Positions 24,572-34,433 are shown, counted from the stretch's first letter. The stretch is DNA of 64,000 nt from Desulfocucumis palustris (GCF_002933875.1 NZ_BFAV01000045.1:111122-175121); one strand, 5' to 3'. The notes: generated by a model not told the origin, from the letters alone. Numbers and translations: made by a program.

Positions 24572-26116
24572 ATGACTGCCAAGACCATTATGGTTCAGGG
24601 TACCGCTTCTCATGTGGGCAAAAGCGTGCTGGTAGCCGCTCTGTGCAGGATTTTCTACCGGGACGGGTACAGGGTGGCGCCCTATAAATCACAAAATATG
24701 GCCCTTAACTCCTTCGTCACCAGGGACGGCGGTGAAATGGGCAGGGCCCAGGTAGTGCAGGCCGAGGCATCAGGCCGCGAGCCCAGTGTGGATATGAATC
24801 CCATACTGCTTAAACCCACCGGGCACGCCTCGTCCCAGGTGATAGTGCTGGGCAGGCCGGTGGGCAACAAGTGCGCCCAGGAATATCACCGGGAATATGC
24901 CCAGGAGGCTTGGATTAAGGCCTGTGAGGCCCTGGAGCGCCTCAGGGCGGAAAACGACATCGTGGTAATAGAAGGAGCCGGCAGCCCGGCGGAAGTTAAT
25001 TTACAGGAAACGGAAATTGTCAATATGAGGGTGGCCAGGCAGGCCCAGGCACCGGTGCTGCTTGCCGCGGATATTGACAAGGGAGGGGCGCTGGCCTCGG
25101 TGGTTGGAACCCTGGAACTGATTTCCCCCCGGGACAGGGATCGGGTAGCGGGAGTTATTATCAACAAATTCCGGGGTGACCTGAAACTTTTTCAGCCGGC
25201 GGTTGATTTCCTGGAGGCCAAAATCAGCAAGCCGGTGCTGGGAGTGGTGCCTTATTTCCAGGGTTTCAGGGTACAGGAGGAGGACACGGTTTCCGAAGAA
25301 ACCATGCGGCGCTCTTCCGGGGAGGCTGACAGGGATGTGGAAATAGCGGTGATACATCTGCCGCACATCTCCAATTTTACCGATTTTGATCCCCTGGAGG
25401 ACGAGCCTGACGTGCACCTCCGCTATGTAGGACGGGGAACGCCCCTGGGCAGGCCTGACCTGGTAATTGTCCCCGGGAGCAAGAATACCATTGAAGATCT
25501 GGCTTATTTAAAGAGGTCGGGACTGGCGGAGAGGATATGCGCCCTGTCCCGGGAAGGGGTTCCGGTTGTCGGCATCTGCGGCGGTTTTCAGATACTGGGC
25601 AGGGAGCTTAACGATCCCCTGCACACCGAGTCCAGTATACCTCATCTGGAGGGGCTGGGCCTTTTGGATATATCCACCACCTTCGCCCGGGAAAAAATAA
25701 CCACCCAGGTGGAGGCCAGAGCCTGCGGGCCGGGACATTTACTGGAGCGGGCCCGGGATTTGACGGTGACGGGATACGAGATACACATGGGGGTAACCAG
25801 GACGGGGAGCGAGGTCGTTCCGGCCTTTGAGGTGATTAAAAGACTGGGAGAAGAAGTGAGCCTTTGGGACGGAGCGGCCAGGCCGGACGGCCTGGCATGG
25901 GGAACCTACATTCACGGTGTTTTTGACACGGCTTCCTTCCGGCGCAGTATAATTAATTCCCTGCGTCAGCGCAAGGGACTTCCCCCGCTGGATGAAACCG
26001 CCTCCCTGTCCGCCTGGGAACAGAGGCAGCGGGATTATGACCGGCTGGGTGAAGTTGTGCGGGGAAGTCTGGACATGGAGAAAATATACTCTCTTTTGGG
26101 CCTGCCTCCCAGATGA
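24572..26116 (+). CDS. cbiP: cobyric acid synthase
   Basis: Glutamine-dependent amidotransferase that amidates the b, d, e and g side chains of adenosylcobyrinic acid a,c-diamide. 514 aa, the usual length. N-terminal dethiobiotin-synthetase-like domain: VQGTASHVGKSVLVAALCR (P-loop variant), PYKSQNMALNS, then EGAGSPAEVNL; C-terminal glutaminase domain with the nucleophile cysteine in VVGICGGFQILG and the histidine in WGTYIHGVFD. ATG 24572 follows ATAGGAGG. Also named cobQ in other organisms. Confidence 0.95.
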   Translation: MTAKTIMVQGTASHVGKSVLVAALCRIFYRDGYRVAPYKSQNMALNSFVTRDGGEMGRAQVVQAEASGREPSVDMNPILLKPTGHASSQVIVLGRPVGNKCAQEYHREYAQEAWIKACEALERLRAENDIVVIEGAGSPAEVNLQETEIVNMRVARQAQAPVLLAADIDKGGALASVVGTLELISPRDRDRVAGVIINKFRGDLKLFQPAVDFLEAKISKPVLGVVPYFQGFRVQEEDTVSEETMRRSSGEADRDVEIAVIHLPHISNFTDFDPLEDEPDVHLRYVGRGTPLGRPDLVIVPGSKNTIEDLAYLKRSGLAERICALSREGVPVVGICGGFQILGRELNDPLHTESSIPHLEGLGLLDISTTFAREKITTQVEARACGPGHLLERARDLTVTGYEIHMGVTRTGSEVVPAFEVIKRLGEEVSLWDGAARPDGLAWGTYIHGVFDTASFRRSIINSLRQRKGLPPLDETASLSAWEQRQRDYDRLGEVVRGSLDMEKIYSLLGLPPR

Positions 26117-26137
26117 CAAGGTTGGGTGTTATATTAC

Positions 26138-27097
26138 ATGAATCTGGCTATTGCGGTATCTGCAGCCTATATAATCGATCTTCTGGTGGGAGATCCTCCC
26201 CGCCTGCCTCACCCGGTGGTCTTCATCGGAAGGCTTATATCCCTGGCGGACAGGGTTTTGCGGCCCAGGTTCAAAAGTCCTGGCGCCGCTTTGTGTTCCG
26301 GCGCCCTTATGGGGGCGGCGGTGGTGGGTGTCAGTTTTGCGGCTACATTCCTGTTGCTGCGGCTGGTATACGCAATTCATCCATGGCTGGGAGCCGCGGC
26401 TGAAATATGGCTTATATCCACCACCCTGGCCGCCCGGAGTCTGGCCGGGGCGGCGGGGGATGTTTTAAAGCCCCTGAGAGAGGGAAACCTGTCCGCGGCC
26501 CGGGACATGGTGGGCAGGATTGTGGGCAGGGATACGGATAAAATGGACCCGGCGGGGGTGACCAGGGCGGCGGTGGAAACCGTGGCGGAAAACATAGTGG
26601 ATGGCGTGGTGTCCCCCCTGTTTTACGCGCTTATAGGGGGCGCGCCCCTGGCCATGGCCTATAAGGCTGTGAATACCCTGGATTCCATGGTGGGCTACCG
26701 GGATGAGCGTTATCTGTACTTCGGCAGGTTTTCCGCCAGGCTGGACGATTTGGCCAATTACATCCCCGCCCGGCTGGCCGGGCTCCTGCTGGTGGCGGCG
26801 GCCTGGCTTAGCGGAAGAAACCCGGCCGGAGCCATCCGGGCGGTATTCCGGGATGCCGGAAAGCATCCCAGCCCCAACAGCGGCATTCCGGAATCCGCCG
26901 TGGCCGGCGCGCTGGGGGTCCGTTTGGGAGGACTGAACATATACAGGGGCCGGGAGTCGTTTCGCCACCACATGGGCGAGCCGGTTCAGCCGCTACAGCC
27001 CTTTCACATCCGGGCCGCGGTGGATTTGATGTATCTTTCAAGCCTTTTGGCGCTATTGTGCGGCATTCTTGTGCTGCAGGTTATAAGTTCCGCGTAA
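26138..27097 (+). CDS. cbiB: adenosylcobinamide-phosphate synthase (CbiB)
   Basis: Membrane enzyme joining aminopropanol (phosphate) to adenosylcobyric acid. About 319 aa with several hydrophobic helices; family motifs are LLVGDPPRLPHPVVFIG near the N-terminus, VGRDTDKM, AAVETVAENIVDGVVSPLFY, YKAVNTLDSMVGY and NSGIPESAVAGALGVRLGG. The start is taken at ATG 26138, with GGGTGT upstream; GTG 26126 in the same frame is possible. Named cobD in the Pseudomonas scheme. Confidence 0.94.
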   Translation: MNLAIAVSAAYIIDLLVGDPPRLPHPVVFIGRLISLADRVLRPRFKSPGAALCSGALMGAAVVGVSFAATFLLLRLVYAIHPWLGAAAEIWLISTTLAARSLAGAAGDVLKPLREGNLSAARDMVGRIVGRDTDKMDPAGVTRAAVETVAENIVDGVVSPLFYALIGGAPLAMAYKAVNTLDSMVGYRDERYLYFGRFSARLDDLANYIPARLAGLLLVAAAWLSGRNPAGAIRAVFRDAGKHPSPNSGIPESAVAGALGVRLGGLNIYRGRESFRHHMGEPVQPLQPFHIRAAVDLMYLSSLLALLCGILVLQVISSA

Positions 27098-27232
27098 AAA
27101 TGCCGCCGGGGCTCACGGGGGCCGGGGCGATACCCCGCCCACGGGCAAAGGGCGCATAATAAACACAAGAACTATGCTATTATTAAGTAAAAGGAATCCC
27201 GGCAGAGATTAACATTAAAAGGAGTAGTTCCT

Positions 27233-28621
27233 ATGAATAACTGTCCCCGGCTGGTTATTGCCGGGGTGCACAGCGGCGTGGGCAAAACCACCGTCGCCAC
27301 GGCGGTGATGGCCGCCCTGGCGGGGATGGGCCTGAAGGTCCAGCCCTTCAAGGTGGGCCCGGACTATATCGACCCCGGCTACCATACCGCAGCCACCGGC
27401 AGGGTGAGCCGAAACCTGGATGCCTGGTTTCTGGGCGAGGAAGGAATTAAGGAAATGTTCGCACGCTCCTCCGGGGATGCCGACATATCGGTCATTGAGG
27501 GCGTAATGGGCATGTTCGACGGCAGGGGTTCCGGAGCGGAGGGGTCCACCGCCCATGTGGCTAAAATATTGGACGCCCCGGTTATTTTAGTGCTTGACGC
27601 CAGGTCCATGGCCCGGAGCGCCGCCGCCCTGGTGCTGGGATATAAAAATTTTGACCCGGAGGTCAATCTGGCCGGGGTATTTTTAAACCGGGTGGGGGGA
27701 GCCAGGCACCACAAGCTTCTCAGGGAAGCCATTGAGGAATGCTGCGGGTTGCCGGTGACAGGCTGGGCCGGCCGCTGGGAGGGGCTGGAGCTGCCGGAAA
27801 GACACCTGGGCCTGCTACCCACCGCGGAGAGGGATAATTTGCGCCAGCTGCTGGACGGCATGGCGGCCAGGATACTGGAGGGGCTCGACACGGCCGGCAT
27901 ATTGGAGCTGGCCCGGGGTGTCCGGCCTGTTTATCGGCCGGAGAAAAAAATATTTTCCTCCCCCCCCGGGTCCGGCAAGGTGCGGCTGGGAGTGGTAATG
28001 GACAGCGCCTTTAATTTTTACTACCGGGACGGACTGGACCTGCTTGCCTCAATGGGCGCGGAACTGGTGTACTGTTCCGCCCTGGAGGGCGGCTTTCCCA
28101 GGGAAATTGACGGCCTTTACATAGGGGGAGGTTTCCCGGAAATGTTCGCCCGGGAACTGTCCGCCAACCTGGATTTCATCCGGGGGCTGCGGGAGGCCTG
28201 GGCCAGGGGCATGCCCATATACGCCGAGTGCGGGGGGTTGATGTACCTGTCCCGGGGAGTAACGGACTTCCAGGGTAACAGCTATCCCATGGCGGGGATT
28301 GTGCCCGGGGAGTGCCGGATGCAAAAAAGACGCGCGGGACTGGGTTATGTAACCGCCACTGCCCTGAAAGACAGCATACTGTCGGCAGTGGGAGGGGTAT
28401 TGAAGGGGCATGAATTTCATTATTCCACATTGTCGATGGATTGCCGCTGCTCCGGAGCTTACCGTCTTGTGAAAGAAGGTATGGAGGGCGATGGTGTGGA
28501 CGGGTATGCGCAGGACAATGTTCTTGCCTCCTATCTGCACATACATTTTGCCGGTCACCCGGAGGCCGCGGCAAGGTTTATCGGGAAATGCTCCGCCTAT
28601 AAAAATGGAAAAACACAATAA
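27233..28621 (+). CDS. cbiA: cobyrinic acid a,c-diamide synthase
   Basis: ATP- and glutamine-dependent amidation of the a and c carboxylates of cobyrinic acid; 462 aa. N-terminal P-loop GVHSGVGKTTVATAVMAAL, VGPDYIDPGYH, EGVMGMFDG; C-terminal glutaminase with YAECGGLMYLS (catalytic Cys) and GHEFHYS, SYLHIHF. Placed after cbiB with a gap of 135 nt, longer than the other operon gaps and containing a weak GC-rich inverted repeat. ATG 27233 follows AAAAGGAG. Confidence 0.95.
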   Translation: MNNCPRLVIAGVHSGVGKTTVATAVMAALAGMGLKVQPFKVGPDYIDPGYHTAATGRVSRNLDAWFLGEEGIKEMFARSSGDADISVIEGVMGMFDGRGSGAEGSTAHVAKILDAPVILVLDARSMARSAAALVLGYKNFDPEVNLAGVFLNRVGGARHHKLLREAIEECCGLPVTGWAGRWEGLELPERHLGLLPTAERDNLRQLLDGMAARILEGLDTAGILELARGVRPVYRPEKKIFSSPPGSGKVRLGVVMDSAFNFYYRDGLDLLASMGAELVYCSALEGGFPREIDGLYIGGGFPEMFARELSANLDFIRGLREAWARGMPIYAECGGLMYLSRGVTDFQGNSYPMAGIVPGECRMQKRRAGLGYVTATALKDSILSAVGGVLKGHEFHYSTLSMDCRCSGAYRLVKEGMEGDGVDGYAQDNVLASYLHIHFAGHPEAAARFIGKCSAYKNGKTQ

Positions 28622-28673
28622 TTTATGGTATTTATGTTCCGGAATAACGTATTAAATGGAGCGCTGACAATCC

Positions 28674-29438
28674 ATGAATAAATTTCTCCTTGCCCTGCAG
28701 ATGCTCACCAGAATTCATGTCAGGGAAGTTCCTTACGATGAAAAAGCAGCGGGGCAATCGGTAATGTTCTTTCCCCTGGTGGGACTTTTGCTGGGGGGGC
28801 TTTCGGCGGGAGTGTATTTTTTATCCGCCCTTGTCTTTCCTCCTCCGGCCACGGCGGCTATTGCCGTGCTGGCGCTGGTGATTGCAACCGGCGGTTTGCA
28901 TCTGGACGGTTTTATGGATACCATGGACGGGGTGCTCAGCGGGCGCCCCCGGGAAAGAAAGCTGGAGATCATGAAGGATAGCCGGGTAGGGGCTTTTGGC
29001 GCCCTTGGGGCGGTCTGCCTGCTGCTCCTTAAATTTTCACTGGTGCTGTCCCTGCCCGGGGAACTTGTACCGCGACTGCTTATAATAGCGCCTGTCATCA
29101 GCCGGTGGTCAATGGCCTGTGCCGTGACGGGATTTCCATATGCCCGGCCGGAAGGCCTTGGTAAAAGCCACGCCAATTTTTCCGGTAAGACCGAGTTATG
29201 GGTGGCCTCCCTGACAGCATTGATATTTTCCGGCGCCGCCGGGGGCCCGGGGGGAATTGTTCTGTTCGCCCTGGGGGGCCTGCTCACCCAATTACTGTGC
29301 CGGCGCCTGGTGGGCCAGCTTGGCGGTTTAACCGGGGATACCTACGGCGCAACCAACGAAATTGTGGAAGTGGCGGTGCTGTTTATGTTTTTCCCCGTGT
29401 ATAAATTAGGTTTGAACTTTTTATGGCCTATATTTTAA
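28674..29438 (+). CDS. cobS: adenosylcobinamide-GDP ribazoletransferase (cobalamin 5'-phosphate synthase)
   Basis: Integral membrane enzyme of 254 aa that joins alpha-ribazole (phosphate) to adenosylcobinamide-GDP, the last assembly step. The acidic motif LHLDGFMDTMDGVLSG with three spaced aspartates and MKDSRVGAFG are diagnostic, together with six to seven hydrophobic helices and LTGDTYGATNEI near the end. The start is ATG 28674; the ribosome site (GGAGCG) is about 12 nt upstream. Follows cbiA after 52 nt. Confidence 0.94.
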   Translation: MNKFLLALQMLTRIHVREVPYDEKAAGQSVMFFPLVGLLLGGLSAGVYFLSALVFPPPATAAIAVLALVIATGGLHLDGFMDTMDGVLSGRPRERKLEIMKDSRVGAFGALGAVCLLLLKFSLVLSLPGELVPRLLIIAPVISRWSMACAVTGFPYARPEGLGKSHANFSGKTELWVASLTALIFSGAAGGPGGIVLFALGGLLTQLLCRRLVGQLGGLTGDTYGATNEIVEVAVLFMFFPVYKLGLNFLWPIF

Positions 29439-29474
29439 TATTAATGTAACCTGAAAGGGTCCGGGTGAATAAAT

Positions 29475-30569
29475 ATGCTTTTAAAACAACACCAGCACGG
29501 TGGAAATCTGGCCCGGGCGGCCAGGGAGTACGGGCTGCCCGAACGGGAACTTATAGATTTCAGCGCCAGTATTAATCCTTTGGGGCCTTCTCCGGGGGTT
29601 TTCCGGGCCATTGCCGAAAACCTGTGGAGAATACGCCATTACCCCGACCCGGACTGCCGGGTTTTTCTCAACCTGCTGGGAGAGTACCTGGGAGTGCCGC
29701 CGGAGTGCATTGTGCCGGGCAACGGGGGAGCGGAACTTATTTACATGCTGCCCACCGCCCTGAAAGTTACCAGTGCCCTGGTGGTGGCCCCCACATTCAG
29801 CGAATATTCCGCCGCCATCCGGGCGGCGGGCGGGGAAACAGAGTACTTCCGCCTGCCGGTGGAAGGGGAAATTTATTCCCATTTAACCGAACTGGCTGAT
29901 AAAATGGCTGGTTATCAGGCGGTTTTCATCTGCAATCCCAATAACCCCACCGGCAGGCTGTTCCGGCACGATGAACTTTCCCCCCTGCTTGAGGCGGCTT
30001 CGAAAACCGGGACCATGCTGGTGGTGGACGAGGCCTTCATGGATTTCGTCGCCCGGCGGCGGGACTTCACCCTGATGCCCAGGGCAGTTGGCAGCCGCAA
30101 TCTGGTGGTCCTTTATTCCCTGACCAAATTCTTCGGCATCCCCGGCCTGCGGCTGGGGGCACTGGTGGCTCAACCGGAGTTGGCCGCGGAACTGAACCGC
30201 AAGAGGGATCCCTGGCGGGTTAACGCCCTGGCCCAGGTGGCGGCTGAGGCGGCCCTGGCCGATAAAGGGCATATGGCGGCCACCCTGGATGTGGTGCGGA
30301 CGGAAAGGGAATATTTAACCGCTGCTCTTTCCGGCATCCCCGGAGTGAGGCCGTTGCCCGGGGCGGCTAATTTTTTGCTGCTGGATTTGTCCCGCTCCGG
30401 CAAAAACGTACAGGAGATAATTATTGACCTGGGCCGCAGGGGGCTGCTTGTCCGGGATTGCTCCAACTTTTACGGCCTTGATGGATGCCATATCAGGACG
30501 GCTGTGCGCTCCAGGGAGGAAAACGACAGGCTGATTGCGGCCTTGAGGGAAATTATGGGAGGTAATTGA
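29475..30569 (+). CDS. cobD: threonine-phosphate decarboxylase
   Basis: PLP enzyme giving (R)-1-amino-2-propanol phosphate, the linker of B12. 364 aa of the aspartate-aminotransferase fold: HGGNLARAAREYG, DFSASINPLGPSP, YPDPDC, NGGAELIYML, NPNNPTG, VVDEAFMDF and the PLP lysine in YSLTKFFGIPGLRLG (about K218). These motifs distinguish it from histidinol-phosphate aminotransferases, its nearest relatives. It overlaps the next gene by one base (TGATG), so the two are translationally coupled. Confidence 0.9.
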   Translation: MLLKQHQHGGNLARAAREYGLPERELIDFSASINPLGPSPGVFRAIAENLWRIRHYPDPDCRVFLNLLGEYLGVPPECIVPGNGGAELIYMLPTALKVTSALVVAPTFSEYSAAIRAAGGETEYFRLPVEGEIYSHLTELADKMAGYQAVFICNPNNPTGRLFRHDELSPLLEAASKTGTMLVVDEAFMDFVARRRDFTLMPRAVGSRNLVVLYSLTKFFGIPGLRLGALVAQPELAAELNRKRDPWRVNALAQVAAEAALADKGHMAATLDVVRTEREYLTAALSGIPGVRPLPGAANFLLLDLSRSGKNVQEIIIDLGRRGLLVRDCSNFYGLDGCHIRTAVRSREENDRLIAALREIMGGN

Positions 30570-31210
30570 TGAATTGCAGGGTTTTGCTGATAAGGCACGG
30601 TGAAACTGTCTGGAACGCGGCAATGAAATTCCAGGGGCACAGGGATGTTCCCCTGAGCGATAATGGAATAAAGCAGGCCAGGGCATTGGCCGAAAGATTA
30701 AATAAACAGGAAATATCCGCTGTATATTCCAGTGATTTGGGAAGGGCCATCCAGACCGCCGGGGAAATCGCGCAGTCCAGAGGTTTGAAGGTAAAAGCCC
30801 TGCCCGGCCTGCGGGAGATTAATTTCGGCCGCTGGGAGGGGATGACCTTTAAGGAAATTAAAAAGGATTATCCCGGGCTGCTGAAGAAATGGTGGGAAAA
30901 CCCCCTTGGCACCAGGCCGCCGGAGGGGGAGTGCATGTCCGACCTGGTGGAAAGGGTTACCGGGGAGTTAAAGCAGATTACATCTTCCCATGTAAATCAG
31001 CAGGTGGCTGTGGTTTGCCACGGCGGCCCCATCAGGGCACTGGTGGCCACCGTGCTGGGAATGGATTTGAACCAGAACTGGCGGATAAGGCAGGACAACG
31101 CGGCTCTGAACATTATCGATTTTCCCGAATGGGAAAAGGCCATTCTGGTTTTGCTTAACGACCGCGCCCATCTGGAAAACGATTTGCTGCCCGGGTTCCG
31201 CTGGGAATAA
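30569..31210 (+). CDS. cobC: alpha-ribazole phosphatase / histidine phosphatase family
   Basis: 213 aa phosphoglycerate-mutase-like phosphatase. RHGETVWN (about 9-16) holds the catalytic histidine; later SDLGRAIQTA, INFGRWEGMTF and VVCHGGPIRAL give the other active-site residues. In this operon the substrate is most likely alpha-ribazole 5'-phosphate, but family members also act as phosphoglycerate mutase-like or phosphoserine phosphatases. ATG 30569 overlaps the cobD stop codon; GGAGG stands 6 nt before it. Confidence 0.85.
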   Translation: MNCRVLLIRHGETVWNAAMKFQGHRDVPLSDNGIKQARALAERLNKQEISAVYSSDLGRAIQTAGEIAQSRGLKVKALPGLREINFGRWEGMTFKEIKKDYPGLLKKWWENPLGTRPPEGECMSDLVERVTGELKQITSSHVNQQVAVVCHGGPIRALVATVLGMDLNQNWRIRQDNAALNIIDFPEWEKAILVLLNDRAHLENDLLPGFRWE

Positions 31211-31231
31211 TACTATTTTGGTGATAACAGA

Positions 31232-33370
31232 ATGAATTCTAATTCAGAAAGATACAGGCTTTTTGTGGTTCTGGTCCTGGCAGTGCTTTGTTTCGCCGCT
31301 CTCCTGGGGCGCCTTTGCTGGATTCAACTGGTCCGGGGGGACGAGCTCAGCGAGATGGCGTCCAGCAGGAGGCTTAAGGAAGAAATTCTGGAACCGGTCC
31401 GGGGAAATATTTACGACCGCAATCATAACGAGCTGGTGACCAGTGTTCCGGTTAATTCCGTGGCGCTGGACCCGACCTTGCTTGAGCACCCGGAGGAGGA
31501 AGCGCCCAAATTGGCCGCCCTGCTGGGGATGGCCCAGGAAGAGGTGCTGAAAAAGCTAAAAACAGAAGGTCATTATGTATTGCTGAAGAGAAACGTGGAT
31601 GCGGAAACCACGGAAAAAATAAAAGAGCTTGAAATAAACGGCATCAGCTTTGAGCCGGAAAGCCGCAGATCATACCGGCAGCCGGGGATGGCCGCTCACC
31701 TGCTGGGTTTTGTGGGTGACGACAATACGGGGCTGAACGGTATTGAAAAAAGCTTTGACAGCTATCTTCGGGGGGTTCAGGGCAAGCTTCTTATAGAGAC
31801 GGACGCTGCGGGACGCCAGCTTCCCCAGACGGCCTACAGGCGCATTCAGCCGGTGCAGGGGGATAACCTGGTGCTTACCCTGGACCAGGCCATACAGTTT
31901 TTTGTGGAGAGGGAACTGGACAAGGTGGTGCAGCAATACCAGCCCTCCAGGGCGGTGATACTGATTGCGGACCCCAAAACCGGTGAGATTCTGGCCATGG
32001 GCACCAGGCCTACCTTCGACCCGGAAAACTGGAGCAAATACCCCCAGTCGGTATGGGATAAAAACCCCGCCACACTCTATAACTACGAGCCCGGTTCCAC
32101 ATTCAAAATTATAACCGCGGCCGCCGCCCTGGAAGAGGGCACCGTAAGACCGGGGGACCGGTTTTACGACCCCGGGTATATAACGGTTAAGGGAATCAGG
32201 ATTTACTGTTGGGACAGGTCCGGACACAAGGACGAGACCTTTGCCGAGGGAGTGATGAACTCCTGCAATCCCGTGTACATTCAGGTGGGCCTCAGAACCG
32301 GAAAAGATAAACTCTACAAATATATTAACGGATTCGGCTTCGGACAACCCACGGGCATAGAACTGCCGGGGGAGGAAAAAGGGGTCATTATACCCAAGGA
32401 GAAGGCCACCGAGCTGGATCTGGCCACCATTTCCATCGGCCAGTCCCTGGCCGTGACCCCGGTTCAGGTACTCAGGGCCTTATGCGCGGTGGCCAATGGC
32501 GGGCAATTGATGAAGCTGCATCTGATCAAATCGGTTGAAAACGGTGAGGGGAAGGCCGTAAAGACCTTTGAGCCCGAGCCGGTCCGCCAGGTTATATCCG
32601 CCGCCACCGCCGGGCAGTTGTCCGGATTGCTGCAAAACGTGATTACGGAAGGCACGGGCAAGGCTGCTTTCGTGGAGGGGTACCGGGTGGCGGGAAAAAC
32701 CGGCACCGCCGAGGTTCCCGGCGCACATGGGGGTTACGCCCAGGGCAAATATGTATCCTCCTTTGCCGGCTACGCTCCCGCCGACGACCCGCGGATAGCT
32801 GTGCTGGTAATGGTGGCTGAGCCCAAGGGAGGCAAGTATTACGGCAGTGAAGTGGCGGCCCCGGTTTTCCAGGCCGTGGCCAGGGATACCCTTCGCTATC
32901 TGCGTATTCCCGAAGACCCCAGTCTTCCGGTGCCCAAGGGTTATCAAAAGAGTGAAGCAGCCGGGACTCCCCGGCAGGAAACCCCAACCAAACAATCAGC
33001 GCCCAATGTTGTGGGATTTCCCCTGGATGACGCGGTCCAGGCGCTGAAGGCCGCCGGATTATACGCCAGGGTGGAAGGGAAACAGGGCTACGTGTTTGAA
33101 CAGAAGCCGCCAGGCGGAACCCCGCTGGGGCGGGGCAGCGCGGTGCAGATAAAGGTTTCGGCCGTGGCGCCCACCGCCTCCCGGGACCAGGTGATGGTAC
33201 CCGATCTAAAGGGCATGTCCGTTAAAAAGGCCGGGATGTTGCTTGAGGAAGTGGGATTGGTGCTGAATCCCCAGGGCAGCGGACTGGCGGTGAAACAGAG
33301 CCCTTCTCCCGGCACTAAATTGAACAAGAAAAGCACGGTTATTGTGGAGTTCGCCCCTCCCGGGGGTTAG
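31232..33370 (+). CDS. class B penicillin-binding protein with two PASTA domains (SpoVD/FtsI-like)
   Basis: Membrane-anchored peptidoglycan transpeptidase, 712 aa. One N-terminal helix (about 10-30), dimerisation domain, then a transpeptidase domain with STFK (S289), SCN (about 344) and KTGTAEVPG (about 489). Two PASTA domains follow (about 588-650 and 655-710). The length and architecture match SpoVD and related FtsI-type PBPs of sporulating Firmicutes; which of the two is not decided. It lies 21 nt after cobC without a terminator between, so it is probably in the cob transcript, which is unusual. A strong terminator ends the unit. Confidence 0.92.
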   Translation: MNSNSERYRLFVVLVLAVLCFAALLGRLCWIQLVRGDELSEMASSRRLKEEILEPVRGNIYDRNHNELVTSVPVNSVALDPTLLEHPEEEAPKLAALLGMAQEEVLKKLKTEGHYVLLKRNVDAETTEKIKELEINGISFEPESRRSYRQPGMAAHLLGFVGDDNTGLNGIEKSFDSYLRGVQGKLLIETDAAGRQLPQTAYRRIQPVQGDNLVLTLDQAIQFFVERELDKVVQQYQPSRAVILIADPKTGEILAMGTRPTFDPENWSKYPQSVWDKNPATLYNYEPGSTFKIITAAAALEEGTVRPGDRFYDPGYITVKGIRIYCWDRSGHKDETFAEGVMNSCNPVYIQVGLRTGKDKLYKYINGFGFGQPTGIELPGEEKGVIIPKEKATELDLATISIGQSLAVTPVQVLRALCAVANGGQLMKLHLIKSVENGEGKAVKTFEPEPVRQVISAATAGQLSGLLQNVITEGTGKAAFVEGYRVAGKTGTAEVPGAHGGYAQGKYVSSFAGYAPADDPRIAVLVMVAEPKGGKYYGSEVAAPVFQAVARDTLRYLRIPEDPSLPVPKGYQKSEAAGTPRQETPTKQSAPNVVGFPLDDAVQALKAAGLYARVEGKQGYVFEQKPPGGTPLGRGSAVQIKVSAVAPTASRDQVMVPDLKGMSVKKAGMLLEEVGLVLNPQGSGLAVKQSPSPGTKLNKKSTVIVEFAPPGG

Positions 33371-33377
33371 ATGTTAA

Positions 33378-33416
33378 AAGGCCGCTGATGAGTTTTGTCA
33401 ATCAGCGGCCTTTTTA
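33378..33416. terminator. bidirectional terminator ending the cob-PBP unit
   Basis: AAGGCCGCTGAT/ATCAGCGGCCTT, 12 bp, loop of 11 nt, followed by TTTTATTT. Convergent prepilin peptidase gene ends within it, so it likely serves both strands. Confidence 0.9.
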
Positions 33417-33417
33417 T

Positions 33418-34206
33418 TTAACTAATATGCAATATTGTTTTTGCGTACCATTCAATTATTTGTTTTCCCCACATCAGGGACGTTAAGGCGCCCATGGCAA
33501 GAAACGGTCCGAAGGGTATGATGTCGCCCCGGGCTTTTTTCTTTAGCAGCAAAAGAAAGATACCCAGCCCGCCGGCAAAGCAGCAGGCCAAAAAAATCGC
33601 CATAATTGAAAGGGGCCAGCCCAGGAAAAGGCCCATTACCAGCGAAAGCTTCACGTCGCCCAGACCCATGCCTTCCTGTTTAAATATCAGCAGGCTGAGT
33701 ATATAAACAAACAGTAGAAATCCCGCGGAGGATAGTATTCCGTAAAGAGAGGACATTAACGTAACGTCGCCTGCCGGATAATGAAGCAAAATCCCGGCGG
33801 CCAGCCCCGCCAGCACCACCCCGTTGGGAATAATATAATGCTCCAGGTCGATAAAGGTCACAATAACCAATATACAGGTTAATACCGCATATTTCAGTAA
33901 TACCGGGGTAAGAGCAAATTTTAGCAGCAGTGCCATAAACAGCATTCCGGTGATGATTTCCACCAACGGGTAACGTATGCCAATTCTTTCCCCGCAGAAA
34001 CGGCAACGTCCTCTCAATAACAGATAGCTGATCACCGGGAGCAGATCGTATATTTTTATTTTTTTTTGACAATTGGGGCAATGGGAAGGGGGAAACAATA
34101 TTGATTCCTTCAGGGGAATACGGTAAATGCACACATTTATAAAGCTGCCGGCAATTAAGCCGAGCATTCCCGTGAAAAACAAAATGATACCGTCATAACC
34201 CGACAT
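33418..34206 (-). CDS. prepilin peptidase (type IV leader peptidase/N-methyltransferase)
   Basis: Polytopic membrane aspartic protease that cleaves and N-methylates prepilins, 262 aa, PilD/ComC family. N-terminal GSFINVCIYRIP; the zinc-type cytoplasmic loop CPNC and CRFC is complete; catalytic aspartates in DLEHYIIP and GMGLGDVKL. Seven or eight hydrophobic helices. It is transcribed away from pilB, from the shared intergenic region. Since pilA and the pseudopilins carry G|FTLVE and G|LTLVE sites, this is their probable processing enzyme. Confidence 0.94.
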   Translation of the reverse strand: MSGYDGIILFFTGMLGLIAGSFINVCIYRIPLKESILFPPSHCPNCQKKIKIYDLLPVISYLLLRGRCRFCGERIGIRYPLVEIITGMLFMALLLKFALTPVLLKYAVLTCILVIVTFIDLEHYIIPNGVVLAGLAAGILLHYPAGDVTLMSSLYGILSSAGFLLFVYILSLLIFKQEGMGLGDVKLSLVMGLFLGWPLSIMAIFLACCFAGGLGIFLLLLKKKARGDIIPFGPFLAMGALTSLMWGKQIIEWYAKTILHIS

Positions 34207-34399
34207 TATCGTATCAACCTGCCCCCATGGTAATAAATAGTAGTAATGCCTGATTCAATTTGTGCTGAAAACAGTATATTTTAATTCAGTTCTTTTTTCA
34301 ATATGACCGCCGGATTAACTTAATTCGATATAAAAAGACATGATTTTTAAACAATAATTTAATACGTGTAAATTTTGCCTTAAGATTGTCAATATATCA

Positions 34400-34427
34400 T
34401 TGAAATTTAAATTTATGGTATTATAAT
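34400..34427 (+). promoter_or_regulatory. sigma-A promoter of the pil operon
   Basis: TTGAAA, 16-bp AT-rich spacer, TATAAT. It gives a transcript starting near 34434, about 158 nt before the pilB ATG. Confidence 0.65.
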
Positions 34428-34433
34428 TAAGTC

